This document shows positions 1 to 7,550 of a stretch of 64,000 nt of DNA, in pieces. Position 1 is the first letter of the stretch, and each line of letters starts with the position of its first letter. The DNA is taken from the NCBI RefSeq assembly GCF_010548275.1, contig NZ_JAAGLT010000018.1, forward strand, positions 62,001 to 126,000. The letters run 5' to 3'. The stretch is from Streptomyces sp. SID12488. GTDB taxonomy: Bacteria; Actinomycetota; Actinomycetes; Streptomycetales; Streptomycetaceae. The notes beneath the pieces are model-generated. The model had not been told where the DNA came from. It saw only the letters and a program-made list of their open reading frames with translations, and did not search any database. Position numbers and translations under genes: made by a program.

Positions 1-253
1 TCAGGCCGAAGAAGGCCTGCTCCCGGACGAAGACCAGGGTCAGCAGGAGGAGCGTGACGAGGAGCTGCGCCGCGACCGTCAGCGGCCAGGCCAGTGGCAT
101 CCGCCGGGCCCCTGCGCCGACGATCGTCTGCATGCCCAGTAGGAGGGTCACCTGCAGGAGCCAGCTCACGTCCTCGACCAGCGGCAGCAGGGCACACGCC
201 GTCAGCATGGTGGCCGCCCAGGCGCACAGCGCCAGTCGTGCGCGCCCGCTCAT
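1..253 (-). CDS. Transglutaminase-family (DUF3488/TgpA-like) membrane protein, N-terminus only
   Basis: The visible 84 residues begin MSGRARLALCAWAATML and hold about three hydrophobic segments (roughly residues 7-24, 29-45 and 53-75), as at the start of TgpA/DUF3488 proteins, which carry a membrane domain followed by a transglutaminase core. The rest lies beyond the window edge, so no catalytic residues can be seen. Its ATG overlaps the stop of the DUF58 gene (ATGA), so it is the third gene of a coupled MoxR-DUF58-transglutaminase operon, a common actinobacterial trio. The assignment rests mainly on that context and the hydrophobic profile. Confidence 0.7.
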   Translation of the reverse strand, partial: MSGRARLALCAWAATMLTACALLPLVEDVSWLLQVTLLLGMQTIVGAGARRMPLAWPLTVAAQLLVTLLLLTLVFVREQAFFGL

Positions 254-1614
254 GACCGTCCCTCCCTGCCACTGACCGCGCCGAGACCGGAACGGTCCCG
301 GTCGGCCTGGCGCCACACGTCGCTCATCGCGACGCCTCGCGGCACCCGCACCACCGTCCAGCCCGACTCGCGAAGCATCCGCAGCGACTCCTCGCCCGGG
401 TCCAGCGGACCCGGCGCGTCGGTGGGTTCCCGTACCCAGGTCTCACTGTCCAGCACGAAGGCGACCGCCCCGCCGCTGCGCTGCCGCATCTTCGCGGCCA
501 CCGTGGTCTGCTCCTCGTCGAGGTCGCCGAAGAAGGCCATCAGCATCCCCTCACCGCCGCCGCGCAGCGCGTCGTACGCTCGGGAGATGTCCGTGCCGTC
601 AGAGTGGTCGATCACTGCGAGCGTGTCCATCATCATGCCGGCCGCGTCCGCCGACTCGTAGCTGGCGCCCGCGAAACCCTCGGCGCCCGCGTCCGGCACG
701 GAGTTGCCCGTGTCTGTCAACAGCCGTACGGAAAATCCCCGTTCGAGCATGTGGACCAGGATGGAGGCGGCGCCCGAGACGGCCCATTCGAAGGCCGAGT
801 CCGGACCCGCGCCCAGATAGGCGATGCCCCGGGTGTCCAGGAGCACCGTGCAGCGGGCCCGCTGCGGCTGCTCCTCGCGCCGCACCATCAACTCGCCGTA
901 GCGGGCGGTGGAGCGCCAATGTACGCGGCGCAGGTCGTCGCCGTAGCGGTAGCCGCGCGGGATCGCGTCGTCCTCCCCGGCCAGCGCCAGTGAGCGCTGC
1001 CGCCCGTCGCCGTACCCCTTGGCCTCGCCGGTGAGCCGTACCGGCGGCAGTGCCTCCACGCGCGGGATCACCGTCAGGGTGTCGTGCGTCGAGAAGGAGC
1101 GGGTCAGCTCGCACATGCCGAACGGGTCGGTCAGCCGCAGCTGGAGCGGGCCCAGCGGATAGCGGCCCCGCAGGTCGGAGCGGACACGGTAGGACACCTC
1201 GCGGCGCCCGCCCGCCTCCACCCGGTCCAGGACGAAACGGGGGCGCGGACCGAGTACGTACGGCACCCGGTCCTGAAGCATCAGCAGGCCCGTGGGCAGC
1301 CGCGAGACGTTGTCCATCCGGAGATGGACGCGGGCCTCGGCGGCGGCGGGCACGCGCGCGGGGGACAGCCGGCGGCTGCCGGCCACCCGGTAGCGCGTGC
1401 GGTACAGGACGGTCGCGCAGACCAGCGGCAGTACGGAGAGCAGCAGGCCCACCCGGAGCAGATCGCCCTGCCCCAGGACGTACGCGCAGATGGCGGCGGC
1501 GATCCCGGCGGCCAGGAAGGAGCGCCCGCGGGTGGTGAGACCGGCCAGTGCCGTGCGCACCCCGCCCTTGTCGCCCTGGTCGTCCTCCGGGTGTCCGGGC
1601 ACCCCTGAGCTCAT
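250..1614 (-). CDS. DUF58 domain-containing membrane protein
   Basis: A 454-residue protein with two hydrophobic segments near the N-terminus (about residues 31-48 and 53-71). The conserved DUF58 core, with RGYRYGDDLRRVHWR, lies around residues 220-250. DUF58 proteins are membrane partners of MoxR-type AAA+ ATPases; the C-terminal half resembles a von Willebrand A-like fold, but I see no complete MIDAS motif. The start overlaps the moxR stop by four bases and the end overlaps the transglutaminase start by four bases, so all three should be translated from one message. The biochemical role is unknown; an envelope or chaperone-type function is inferred from the family. Confidence 0.85.
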   Translation of the reverse strand: MSSGVPGHPEDDQGDKGGVRTALAGLTTRGRSFLAAGIAAAICAYVLGQGDLLRVGLLLSVLPLVCATVLYRTRYRVAGSRRLSPARVPAAAEARVHLRMDNVSRLPTGLLMLQDRVPYVLGPRPRFVLDRVEAGGRREVSYRVRSDLRGRYPLGPLQLRLTDPFGMCELTRSFSTHDTLTVIPRVEALPPVRLTGEAKGYGDGRQRSLALAGEDDAIPRGYRYGDDLRRVHWRSTARYGELMVRREEQPQRARCTVLLDTRGIAYLGAGPDSAFEWAVSGAASILVHMLERGFSVRLLTDTGNSVPDAGAEGFAGASYESADAAGMMMDTLAVIDHSDGTDISRAYDALRGGGEGMLMAFFGDLDEEQTTVAAKMRQRSGGAVAFVLDSETWVREPTDAPGPLDPGEESLRMLRESGWTVVRVPRGVAMSDVWRQADRDRSGLGAVSGREGRS

Positions 1615-2648
1615 CCAAGCCTCCGGGGCGGCTGGCCGAAGTCGGGCGCGGAGCGGCCCATGCCGAAGCCGCTCTGCTGCTGGGGCGCCGCGGGCACCGG
1701 GGTGCGCTGGAGGATGTCCTGGACGACCTGCTCGGAGGTGCGGCGGTTCAGCTGGGCCTGGGCGGTGGGCAGCAGGCGGTGGGACAGGACGGCCACGGCG
1801 AGAGCCTGGATGTCGTCCGGCAGTGCGTACTCCCGGCCGCTCAGGGCGGCGGACGCCCTCGCGGCACGCAGCAGATGCAGCGTGGCGCGCGGCGACGCGC
1901 CGAGTCTGAGGTCGGGATGCGTGCGCGTGGCGCCGACCAGGTCCACCGCGTACCGCCGGACCGAGTCCGCGACATGGACGTTGCGGACGGCCTCGACGAG
2001 CTTCACGATGTCGTGCGCGTGGGCCACCGGCTGGAGGTCGTCCAGCGGTGAGACGCCGCCGTGCGTGTCCAGCATCTGCAGCTCGGCCTCCGGGCTCGGG
2101 TAGCCGATGGAGACACGGGCCATGAAGCGGTCGCGCTGCGCCTCGGGGAGCGGGTAGGTGCCCTCCATCTCGACCGGGTTCTGGGTGGCCACCACCATGA
2201 AGGGGCTGGGCAGTTCGTAGGTCTGCCCGTCGATGGTGACCTGGCGCTCCTCCATGGACTCCAGGAGCGCGGACTGGGTCTTCGGCGACGCGCGGTTGAT
2301 CTCGTCGCCGATCACGATCTGCGCGAAGATCGCCCCTGGTTTGAACTCGAAGTCGCGGCGCTGCTGGTCCCAGATGGACACACCCGTGATGTCCGAGGGC
2401 AGCAGGTCCGGCGTGAACTGAATGCGCCGCACGGAACAGTCGATGGACTTGGCCAGCGTCTTCGCCAGCATGGTCTTGCCGACGCCGGGAACATCCTCGA
2501 TCAGAAGATGCCCCTCGGCGAGCAGCACGGTCAGCGAAAGCCGTACGACCTCAGGCTTGCCCTCGATCACTCCCTCCACCGAACTGCGGACTCGCTCCGC
2601 GGTGGCGGTCAGATCAGTGAGGCTAGCTCGATCGTCATAGGTCGTCAC
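1611..2648 (-). CDS. MoxR-family AAA+ ATPase
   Basis: A 345-residue AAA+ ATPase. Walker A (GVGKT) is at residues 55-59, Walker B (IVIGDEINRA) at 111-120, and a sensor-like ATQNP follows near residue 155; the C-terminal lid is complete. MoxR ATPases are thought to remodel or insert cofactors into partner complexes, usually encoded next door by DUF58 or VWA genes, as here. The ATG start is preceded by AGGAGGG about 8 bases upstream. It is the first gene of the operon; the 250-base upstream gap carries a hairpin, a 10-base palindrome and a DnaA-box-like site. The specific client is unknown. Confidence 0.9.
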   Translation of the reverse strand: MTTYDDRASLTDLTATAERVRSSVEGVIEGKPEVVRLSLTVLLAEGHLLIEDVPGVGKTMLAKTLAKSIDCSVRRIQFTPDLLPSDITGVSIWDQQRRDFEFKPGAIFAQIVIGDEINRASPKTQSALLESMEERQVTIDGQTYELPSPFMVVATQNPVEMEGTYPLPEAQRDRFMARVSIGYPSPEAELQMLDTHGGVSPLDDLQPVAHAHDIVKLVEAVRNVHVADSVRRYAVDLVGATRTHPDLRLGASPRATLHLLRAARASAALSGREYALPDDIQALAVAVLSHRLLPTAQAQLNRRTSEQVVQDILQRTPVPAAPQQQSGFGMGRSAPDFGQPPRRLG

Positions 2649-2724
2649 ACGGCCCTCCTAGGCCCGTTCTTTCTCCGGGCCGACGCTCTGCGATGAGGAC
2701 CGGCCCACCCCGAAACACGGACAC

Positions 2725-2746
2725 CACGCGGGGAAAGCCCCGCGTG
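2725..2746. terminator. Hairpin between carbonic anhydrase and moxR genes
   Basis: A perfect 9-bp stem (CACGCGGGG / CCCCGCGTG) with a 4-base AAAG loop. It lies between the stop of the minus-strand carbonic anhydrase gene and the moxR start. It could end the carbonic anhydrase message or sit in the moxR leader. No clear T-run follows, so terminator function is only probable. It overlaps the palindrome GTGACGTCAC at 2744-2753. Confidence 0.45.
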
Positions 2747-2794
2747 ACGTCACACCCGCATTCTTGTTGCCGTTACCGGTTCGTGTCACTCGCC

Positions 2795-2803
2795 TGTGGA
2801 TAA
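2795..2803 (-). other. Consensus DnaA box, isolated
   Basis: The minus strand reads TTATCCACA, the classical 9-base DnaA box, about 150 bases upstream of the moxR start and not near an origin. With no cluster of further boxes nearby it is not an origin; it could bind DnaA as a regulatory or titration site. Function is inferred from sequence identity only. Confidence 0.4.
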
Positions 2804-2898
2804 CTGGCAGGGGTATGTCTGATTTTCAGGCCTTTTCGGCGCTGAAGTGAAGGGTAAATTTCGTAGAGACATACGTACGGATGCGCGGTCCGGTTCGG

Positions 2899-3447
2899 TT
2901 AAGCGGGATCGATCTCGCGCAGCAGGCCCGACTTCACGTCGAAGACGAAGCCGCGGACGTCGTCGGTGTGCAACAGGAACGGGTTGGTGCGCACGCGCTG
3001 CATCGACTGGCGTACGTCCTGGTCGACGTCCCGGAAGGCCTCCACGGACCAGGCGGGGCGCTGGCCGACCTCGGCCTCCAGCTCCTGCCGGAAGTCCTCC
3101 GTGAGGGACTCCAGGCCGCAGCCGGTGTGGTGGATGAGTATGACGCTGCGCGTGCCGAGCGCCCGCTGGCTGATGGTCAGGGAGCGGATCACGTCGTCGG
3201 TGACGGCACCGCCCGCATTGCGGATGGTGTGGCAGTCGCCGAGCTCCAGACCGAGCGCGGCATGCAGATCGAGGCGGGCGTCCATGCAGGCCACGACCGC
3301 CACCTGGAGTACGGGGCGGGCGTCCATCCCCGGGTCGGTGAAAGCGGCGGCGTACTCCCCGTTGGCCTCCACGAGACGGTCGATGACGGTGCCGTCGGTG
3401 GTTATGGCGCCTTCGGGTCCGGTGGGAACTGATGCGGAAGTCGTCAT
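2899..3447 (-). CDS. Beta-carbonic anhydrase
   Basis: A 182-residue beta-class carbonic anhydrase that interconverts CO2 and bicarbonate. The zinc ligands are visible: Cys54 in the CMDARLD motif (with the Asp56/Arg58 dyad), and His107 and Cys110 in HHTGC. The length fits the short actinobacterial beta forms. I chose the ATG at 3447 over the ATG at 3453 and longer frames because a TACCGT -10-like hexamer ends exactly 7 bases before it, which fits a leaderless transcript; no Shine-Dalgarno sequence is seen. It is divergent from the dcw cluster, so the two share a 387-base upstream region. Confidence 0.9.
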   Translation of the reverse strand: MTTSASVPTGPEGAITTDGTVIDRLVEANGEYAAAFTDPGMDARPVLQVAVVACMDARLDLHAALGLELGDCHTIRNAGGAVTDDVIRSLTISQRALGTRSVILIHHTGCGLESLTEDFRQELEAEVGQRPAWSVEAFRDVDQDVRQSMQRVRTNPFLLHTDDVRGFVFDVKSGLLREIDPA

Positions 3448-3834
3448 AAGCATGACGGTACTGGTCACGCCCGTCGCGGGCCTGCTGTGAGAGGGGACAA
3501 AGAACATCAATGAGTGTTGTTGTGAGGTAACCCACACGGGTGGTGCGAGTGTACCCGTACGAGTGATTATGCGTGATTTGCGGCTTGCCGGGCCAAGGTG
3601 CACGACGCGCAGGCCGGTTGATTGACCGCGTGACACCGTGGACTAAAGTGACGCGAAGCGGGAGCCGAGACTCCCTGCTGGATTGACATCCCCCGCGTGC
3701 GCGGCGCGTACGTACGGCTCGGCCTCCTCCCGCTCCCGGTCGGCTGACGCTTCCGGCGCCGGCGGGCCTCCCCTTCTCCGAGCGGGCGGGGACCCGGCGG
3801 TGCGTGTCGGCCGTGCCGGACCTGAGAGGGCCCC
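3448..3834. other. Divergent intergenic region, carbonic anhydrase / dcw cluster
   Basis: A 387-base gene-free stretch. It holds the putative carbonic anhydrase -10 (3455-3460, minus), an AT-richer segment around 3500-3600, the likely rsmH promoter (3622-3649), and a roughly 180-base leader before rsmH. I see no mraZ gene here, although mraZ precedes rsmH in many bacteria. Confidence 0.6.
3622..3649 (+). promoter_or_regulatory. Putative housekeeping promoter of the dcw cluster
   Basis: TTGACC (3622-3627) and TAAAGT (3644-3649) are separated by 16 bases, close to the Streptomyces vegetative consensus TTGACN / TAGRRT. A start near 3656 would give a leader of about 180 bases before rsmH. It is the best match in the intergenic region. 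Confidence 0.6.
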
Positions 3835-4791
3835 TTGAGCCAGAGTCGACATGTCCCGGTGATGCTCCAGCGGTGCCTGGACCTGTTGGCCCCCGCACTG
3901 GAGCGGCCCGGAGCCGTCGTCGTCGACTGCACCCTCGGTCTCGGCGGCCACAGCGAGGCGTTGCTCGCCCGTTTCCCCGAGGCCCGGCTGGTCGCCCTCG
4001 ACCGCGACAAGGAGGCACTGCGCCTCTCCGGGGAGCGGCTCGCCCCCTTCGGTGAGCGGGCCGACCTGGTGCACGCGGTGTACGACGAACTGCCCGACGT
4101 ACTCGACCGGCTGGGCCTGTCGAGGGTCGACGGTGTCCTCTTCGACCTCGGTGTCTCCTCCATGCAACTCGACGAGGCCGACCGGGGGTTCGCCTACGCC
4201 CAGGACGCGCCGCTCGACATGCGCATGGACCAGACGACCGGCATCGGCGCCGCCGAGGTCCTCAACACCTACCCGCCGGGCGAACTCGTCCGGATCCTCC
4301 GGGCGTACGGCGAGGAGAAGCAGGCCAAGCGGATCGTCTCCGCGGTCGTGCGCGAGCGCGACAAGGAGCCGTTCACGAACAGCGCCCGGCTGGTCGAACT
4401 TATCCGCGACTCGTTGCCGCAGGCCGCCAAGCGAACCGGCGGCAACCCCGCCAAGCGGACCTTCCAGGCGCTGCGCATCGAGGTCAACGGTGAACTGACC
4501 GTTCTGGAACGGGCGATCCCGGCCGCGGTGAAGGCCCTCGCCGTCGGCGGCCGGATCGCCGTCCTGTCGTACCACTCGCTTGAGGACCGGCTGGTCAAGC
4601 AGGTGTTCGCGGCCGGCGCGGCCAACACCGCGCCCCCCGGACTGCCGGTCGTGCCCGAGCGTTACCAGCCGCGGCTCAAGCTGCTCACCCGTGGTGCCGA
4701 ACTTCCCACCGAGGAAGAGATCGCCGAGAACCGGCGAGCCGCCCCGGCGCGACTGCGCGGGGCCCAGCGCATCAGGGAGGACGCCGAGTGA
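3835..4791 (+). CDS. rsmH: 16S rRNA (cytosine-1402-N4)-methyltransferase RsmH
   Basis: A 318-residue SAM-dependent methyltransferase of the MraW/RsmH family, which N4-methylates C1402 of 16S rRNA. The SAM-binding loop VVVDCTLGLGGHS lies at residues 28-40, and the family motifs LGVSSMQLDEADRGF and LSYHSLEDRLVK follow. The start is a TTG with GAGAGGG 4-11 bases upstream; no in-frame ATG fits better. It is the first gene of the dcw cluster, 21 bases before ftsL. Confidence 0.95.
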   Translation: MSQSRHVPVMLQRCLDLLAPALERPGAVVVDCTLGLGGHSEALLARFPEARLVALDRDKEALRLSGERLAPFGERADLVHAVYDELPDVLDRLGLSRVDGVLFDLGVSSMQLDEADRGFAYAQDAPLDMRMDQTTGIGAAEVLNTYPPGELVRILRAYGEEKQAKRIVSAVVRERDKEPFTNSARLVELIRDSLPQAAKRTGGNPAKRTFQALRIEVNGELTVLERAIPAAVKALAVGGRIAVLSYHSLEDRLVKQVFAAGAANTAPPGLPVVPERYQPRLKLLTRGAELPTEEEIAENRRAAPARLRGAQRIREDAE

Positions 4792-4812
4792 GCTGTACGG
4801 AGGGAACCGCGG

Positions 4813-5406
4813 GTGAGTAGGAATCCCGAACTCAAGGGCCGGGCCGCCCGGCTGGCCCGGCTCTTCCCCACGGGACCGGGGCAGCCCGCCCGTGCCCCCT
4901 TTGTCCTGCTCGTCGTCTTCCTGCTGGGCGGCGGCCTCATCGGGCTCCTCGTGCTGAACTCCGCGCTCAGCGAAGGAGGGTTCCGTCTCGACGACCTCCA
5001 GAAGGACACCAAGAGCCTCACCGACGAGGAACAGGCGCTCCAGCGGGACGTGGACGCCTACGCCGCGCCCGACGCCCTCCAGCGCCGGGCCAGGGAACTC
5101 GGCATGGTGCCCGGCGGCGACCCGGCCTTCCTGGGCCCCGACGGCACCGTCAGGGGTGTCCCCGGCGCCGCGGAACCGGCGTTGCTGCGGATCCCGGCGG
5201 TGGTACCGCCAGAGGTGAACGTCCCCGAGCCGGCGCCCGCGCCCGCTGCCACCCCCACTTCCACACCGACGCCCACTGTCACCCCTGAGGCGACGCTCAC
5301 ACCGGTCCCCTCCGCCCCGGCGTCGGCGGAGCAGGCCCCTGCGGTCACTCCCAGTCGCACCCCCACCCCCACCCCCACCCTCCCCTCCACGACCCCCGGC
5401 AGGTGA
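4813..5406 (+). CDS. ftsL: FtsL-like septum formation protein
   Basis: A 197-residue bitopic membrane protein in the usual ftsL position between rsmH and ftsI. It has a short basic cytoplasmic N-terminus, one membrane segment (about residues 30-49), a short coiled-coil-like stretch (about 57-82, LQKDTKSLTDEEQALQRDV), and a long Pro/Thr/Ala tail from about residue 138. FtsL bridges FtsQ and the FtsWI synthase in the divisome. The tail is low-complexity and typical of streptomycete versions. The GTG start has GGAGGGAA upstream, and the stop overlaps a candidate ftsI GTG. Confidence 0.85.
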   Translation: MSRNPELKGRAARLARLFPTGPGQPARAPFVLLVVFLLGGGLIGLLVLNSALSEGGFRLDDLQKDTKSLTDEEQALQRDVDAYAAPDALQRRARELGMVPGGDPAFLGPDGTVRGVPGAAEPALLRIPAVVPPEVNVPEPAPAPAATPTSTPTPTVTPEATLTPVPSAPASAEQAPAVTPSRTPTPTPTLPSTTPGR

Positions 5407-5411
5407 CGGAA

Positions 5412-7364
5412 GTGTCCGACAGGGAACCTCCGCGCCGTCGCGTGCCCGCCCCGGCCAGGTCCGGCCGCCCCGGCCCCGCCCGGCGTCCGGGCCCCGGCGC
5501 CCGCCCCGCCCGCCGCCCCACCCCTCGCCGTCCCGCCGGGCCCAAGGTCATCCGGCTCGGCAGCCCCCGGCCCCGGCTGCGCATGATCAGCCTCACGCTG
5601 GCCCTGGTGATGATCGCCTTCGTCGTACGGCTGCTCCAGGTGCAGGCCGTCGACGCGAGCGAGTACGCCGCCAAGGCCGAGCAGAACCGGTACGTCGGCC
5701 GCACCCTGGCCGCCGAACGCGGCGAGATCACCGACCGTGACGGCGTCGAACTGGCGACCAGCGTGGACGCGTACGACATCACCGCCGACCCGTCGATGTT
5801 CACGCCGAAGAGCACGAAGCTGGGCGACGCCCCCGAGCAGGCCGCCGCTCTCCTCGCGCCGATCCTCGGGCAGGACGCGGCCGGCATCGCCGAGAAGCTG
5901 AAGGCGCCGGACACGCGCTACACGCTGCTCGCGCACCGTCAGACCCCTCAGGTGTGGACGCAGATCAAGGACCTGAAGTCCACCCTGGCCACCAAGTCCG
6001 GAACCGACCCGGACACCGTCAACGTCCTCGCCGGTGTGCTGGCCGTGCCCGCGAGCAAGCGTGTCTATCCGAACGGCGGACTCGCCGCCGGACTGCTGGG
6101 CTGGGTCAGCGCCGACGGCAAGGGCGGCGGCGGCCTCGAACAGCAGCTGAACGGCGAACTGGCCGGACAGGACGGCGAGATCCGGTACGCACAGTCAGGA
6201 GGACGGCAGGTGCCCACCGCCGACTCCACCGAGACGCCCGCGGTGCCCGGTTCCGACGTCGAACTGACCATCGACCGCGACATCCAGTGGGCCGCGCAGA
6301 ACGCCATCACCGAGCAGGTGAAGAAGTCGAAGGCGGACCGCGGGTACGTGATAGTGCAGGACACCCGGACCGGCCAGATCCTGGCCATGGCCAACTCGCC
6401 CGGCTTCGACCCCAACGACCTCACCAGGGCGAACCCGGACGCACTGGGCAACGCGTCCCTCCAGGACGCCTACGAGCCCGGCTCCACCGCCAAGGTCATG
6501 TCGATGGCCGCCGTACTCGAGGAGAACGTCGCCACGCCCGCGACGCATGTTGTCGTGCCCAACCGGCTGCACCGGGGCGACCGGCTCTTCAAGGACGACA
6601 TCGACCACCCGACCTGGTACCTCACCCTCAACGGCGTGCTCGCCAAGTCCAGCAACATCGGCACCATCCTGGCCACCGGCCAACTCGGCAAGACACAGGC
6701 GCAGTCCAACCAGGTCCTCTACTCCTACCTGCGCAAGTTCGGCCTCGGCAGCTACACCGGGCTCGACTTCCCCGGCGAGACCAAGGGCATCCTCGCGCCG
6801 CCCGACCAGTGGTCGACCTCCCAGCAGTTCACGATCCCCTTCGGCCAGGGTGTGTCCCTCAACGCGCTGCAGGCGGCCTCCGTCTACTCGACGATCGCCA
6901 ACGGCGGCGTCCGCGTGGAGCCCACCGTGATCCGGGGCACCAAGGGCGCCGACGGCCGGTTCACGCCCGTCGCCGAACCGAAGAGGACCCGGGTCGTCAG
7001 TGAGAAGACGGCGAAGACCCTCGCCAGGATGCTGGAGTCCGTCGTGGACGACGAGGAGGGCACCGGCGCCAAGGCGCGTATTCCCGGCTACCGGGTGGCG
7101 GGCAAGACGGGTACCGCCAACCGTGTGGATCCGGCCACCGGCCGTTACCACGGATACACCTCGTCGTTCGCCGGGTTCGCGCCCGCGGACAGCCCCCGCA
7201 TCACCGTCTACTGCGCCATCCAGAACGCCACCAAGGGCAGTTACTTCGGAGGTCAGATCTGTGGCCCCATCTACAAGGAGGTCATGGAGTTCGCCCTGAA
7301 GACCCTTCAGGTGCCGCCCACCGGGGCCAAGGCCGCGAATCTCCCCGTGTCCTTCACGCCCTGA
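5412..7364 (+). CDS. ftsI: Penicillin-binding protein, septal transpeptidase FtsI (PBP3)
   Basis: A class B penicillin-binding protein of about 650 residues that cross-links septal peptidoglycan. A long Pro/Arg-rich cytoplasmic N-terminus precedes the membrane segment (about residues 58-75) and the dimerisation domain. The transpeptidase domain has the catalytic serine in STAK (about residue 358), the SSN motif (KSSNIG) and the KTG motif (GKTGTAN, near 565). I prefer the GTG at 5412 because AGGTGA at 5401-5406 is an ideal ribosome-binding site for it; a GTG at 5403 overlapping the ftsL stop is the alternative. FtsW is its glycosyltransferase partner. Confidence 0.93.
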   Translation: MSDREPPRRRVPAPARSGRPGPARRPGPGARPARRPTPRRPAGPKVIRLGSPRPRLRMISLTLALVMIAFVVRLLQVQAVDASEYAAKAEQNRYVGRTLAAERGEITDRDGVELATSVDAYDITADPSMFTPKSTKLGDAPEQAAALLAPILGQDAAGIAEKLKAPDTRYTLLAHRQTPQVWTQIKDLKSTLATKSGTDPDTVNVLAGVLAVPASKRVYPNGGLAAGLLGWVSADGKGGGGLEQQLNGELAGQDGEIRYAQSGGRQVPTADSTETPAVPGSDVELTIDRDIQWAAQNAITEQVKKSKADRGYVIVQDTRTGQILAMANSPGFDPNDLTRANPDALGNASLQDAYEPGSTAKVMSMAAVLEENVATPATHVVVPNRLHRGDRLFKDDIDHPTWYLTLNGVLAKSSNIGTILATGQLGKTQAQSNQVLYSYLRKFGLGSYTGLDFPGETKGILAPPDQWSTSQQFTIPFGQGVSLNALQAASVYSTIANGGVRVEPTVIRGTKGADGRFTPVAEPKRTRVVSEKTAKTLARMLESVVDDEEGTGAKARIPGYRVAGKTGTANRVDPATGRYHGYTSSFAGFAPADSPRITVYCAIQNATKGSYFGGQICGPIYKEVMEFALKTLQVPPTGAKAANLPVSFTP

Positions 7365-7492
7365 CCAGCACGGAAACCAGCCAGGAATCAGCTCGTGAAC
7401 ACGATCTCTCCCGACTCTCCCGACCCGGGGCGCAGCGCCCCGGCGCACGCCCCGGCCGTGCCCTCACTTCGCCCGTCCGGGGGTGCGCCCGG

Positions 7493-7498
7493 TACGCT
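7493..7498 (+). promoter_or_regulatory. Possible internal leaderless promoter (-10) before murE
   Basis: TACGCT lies exactly 7 bases before an in-frame GTG at 7506, the spacing seen for several likely leaderless genes in this window. Transcription starting here would give a MurE 15 residues longer than the form starting at 7551. No good -35 is seen. Confidence 0.35.
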
Positions 7499-7550
7499 CA
7501 CCGCCGTGCCAGACGCCGATCAGTACCAATCCACCCAGAAGGGCGTTCCT

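Noticed and set aside
3448..3834. A missed mraZ gene at the head of the dcw cluster
   Set aside because: No frame in this region encodes the MraZ/AbrB-like domain; the space looks like a divergent promoter region.
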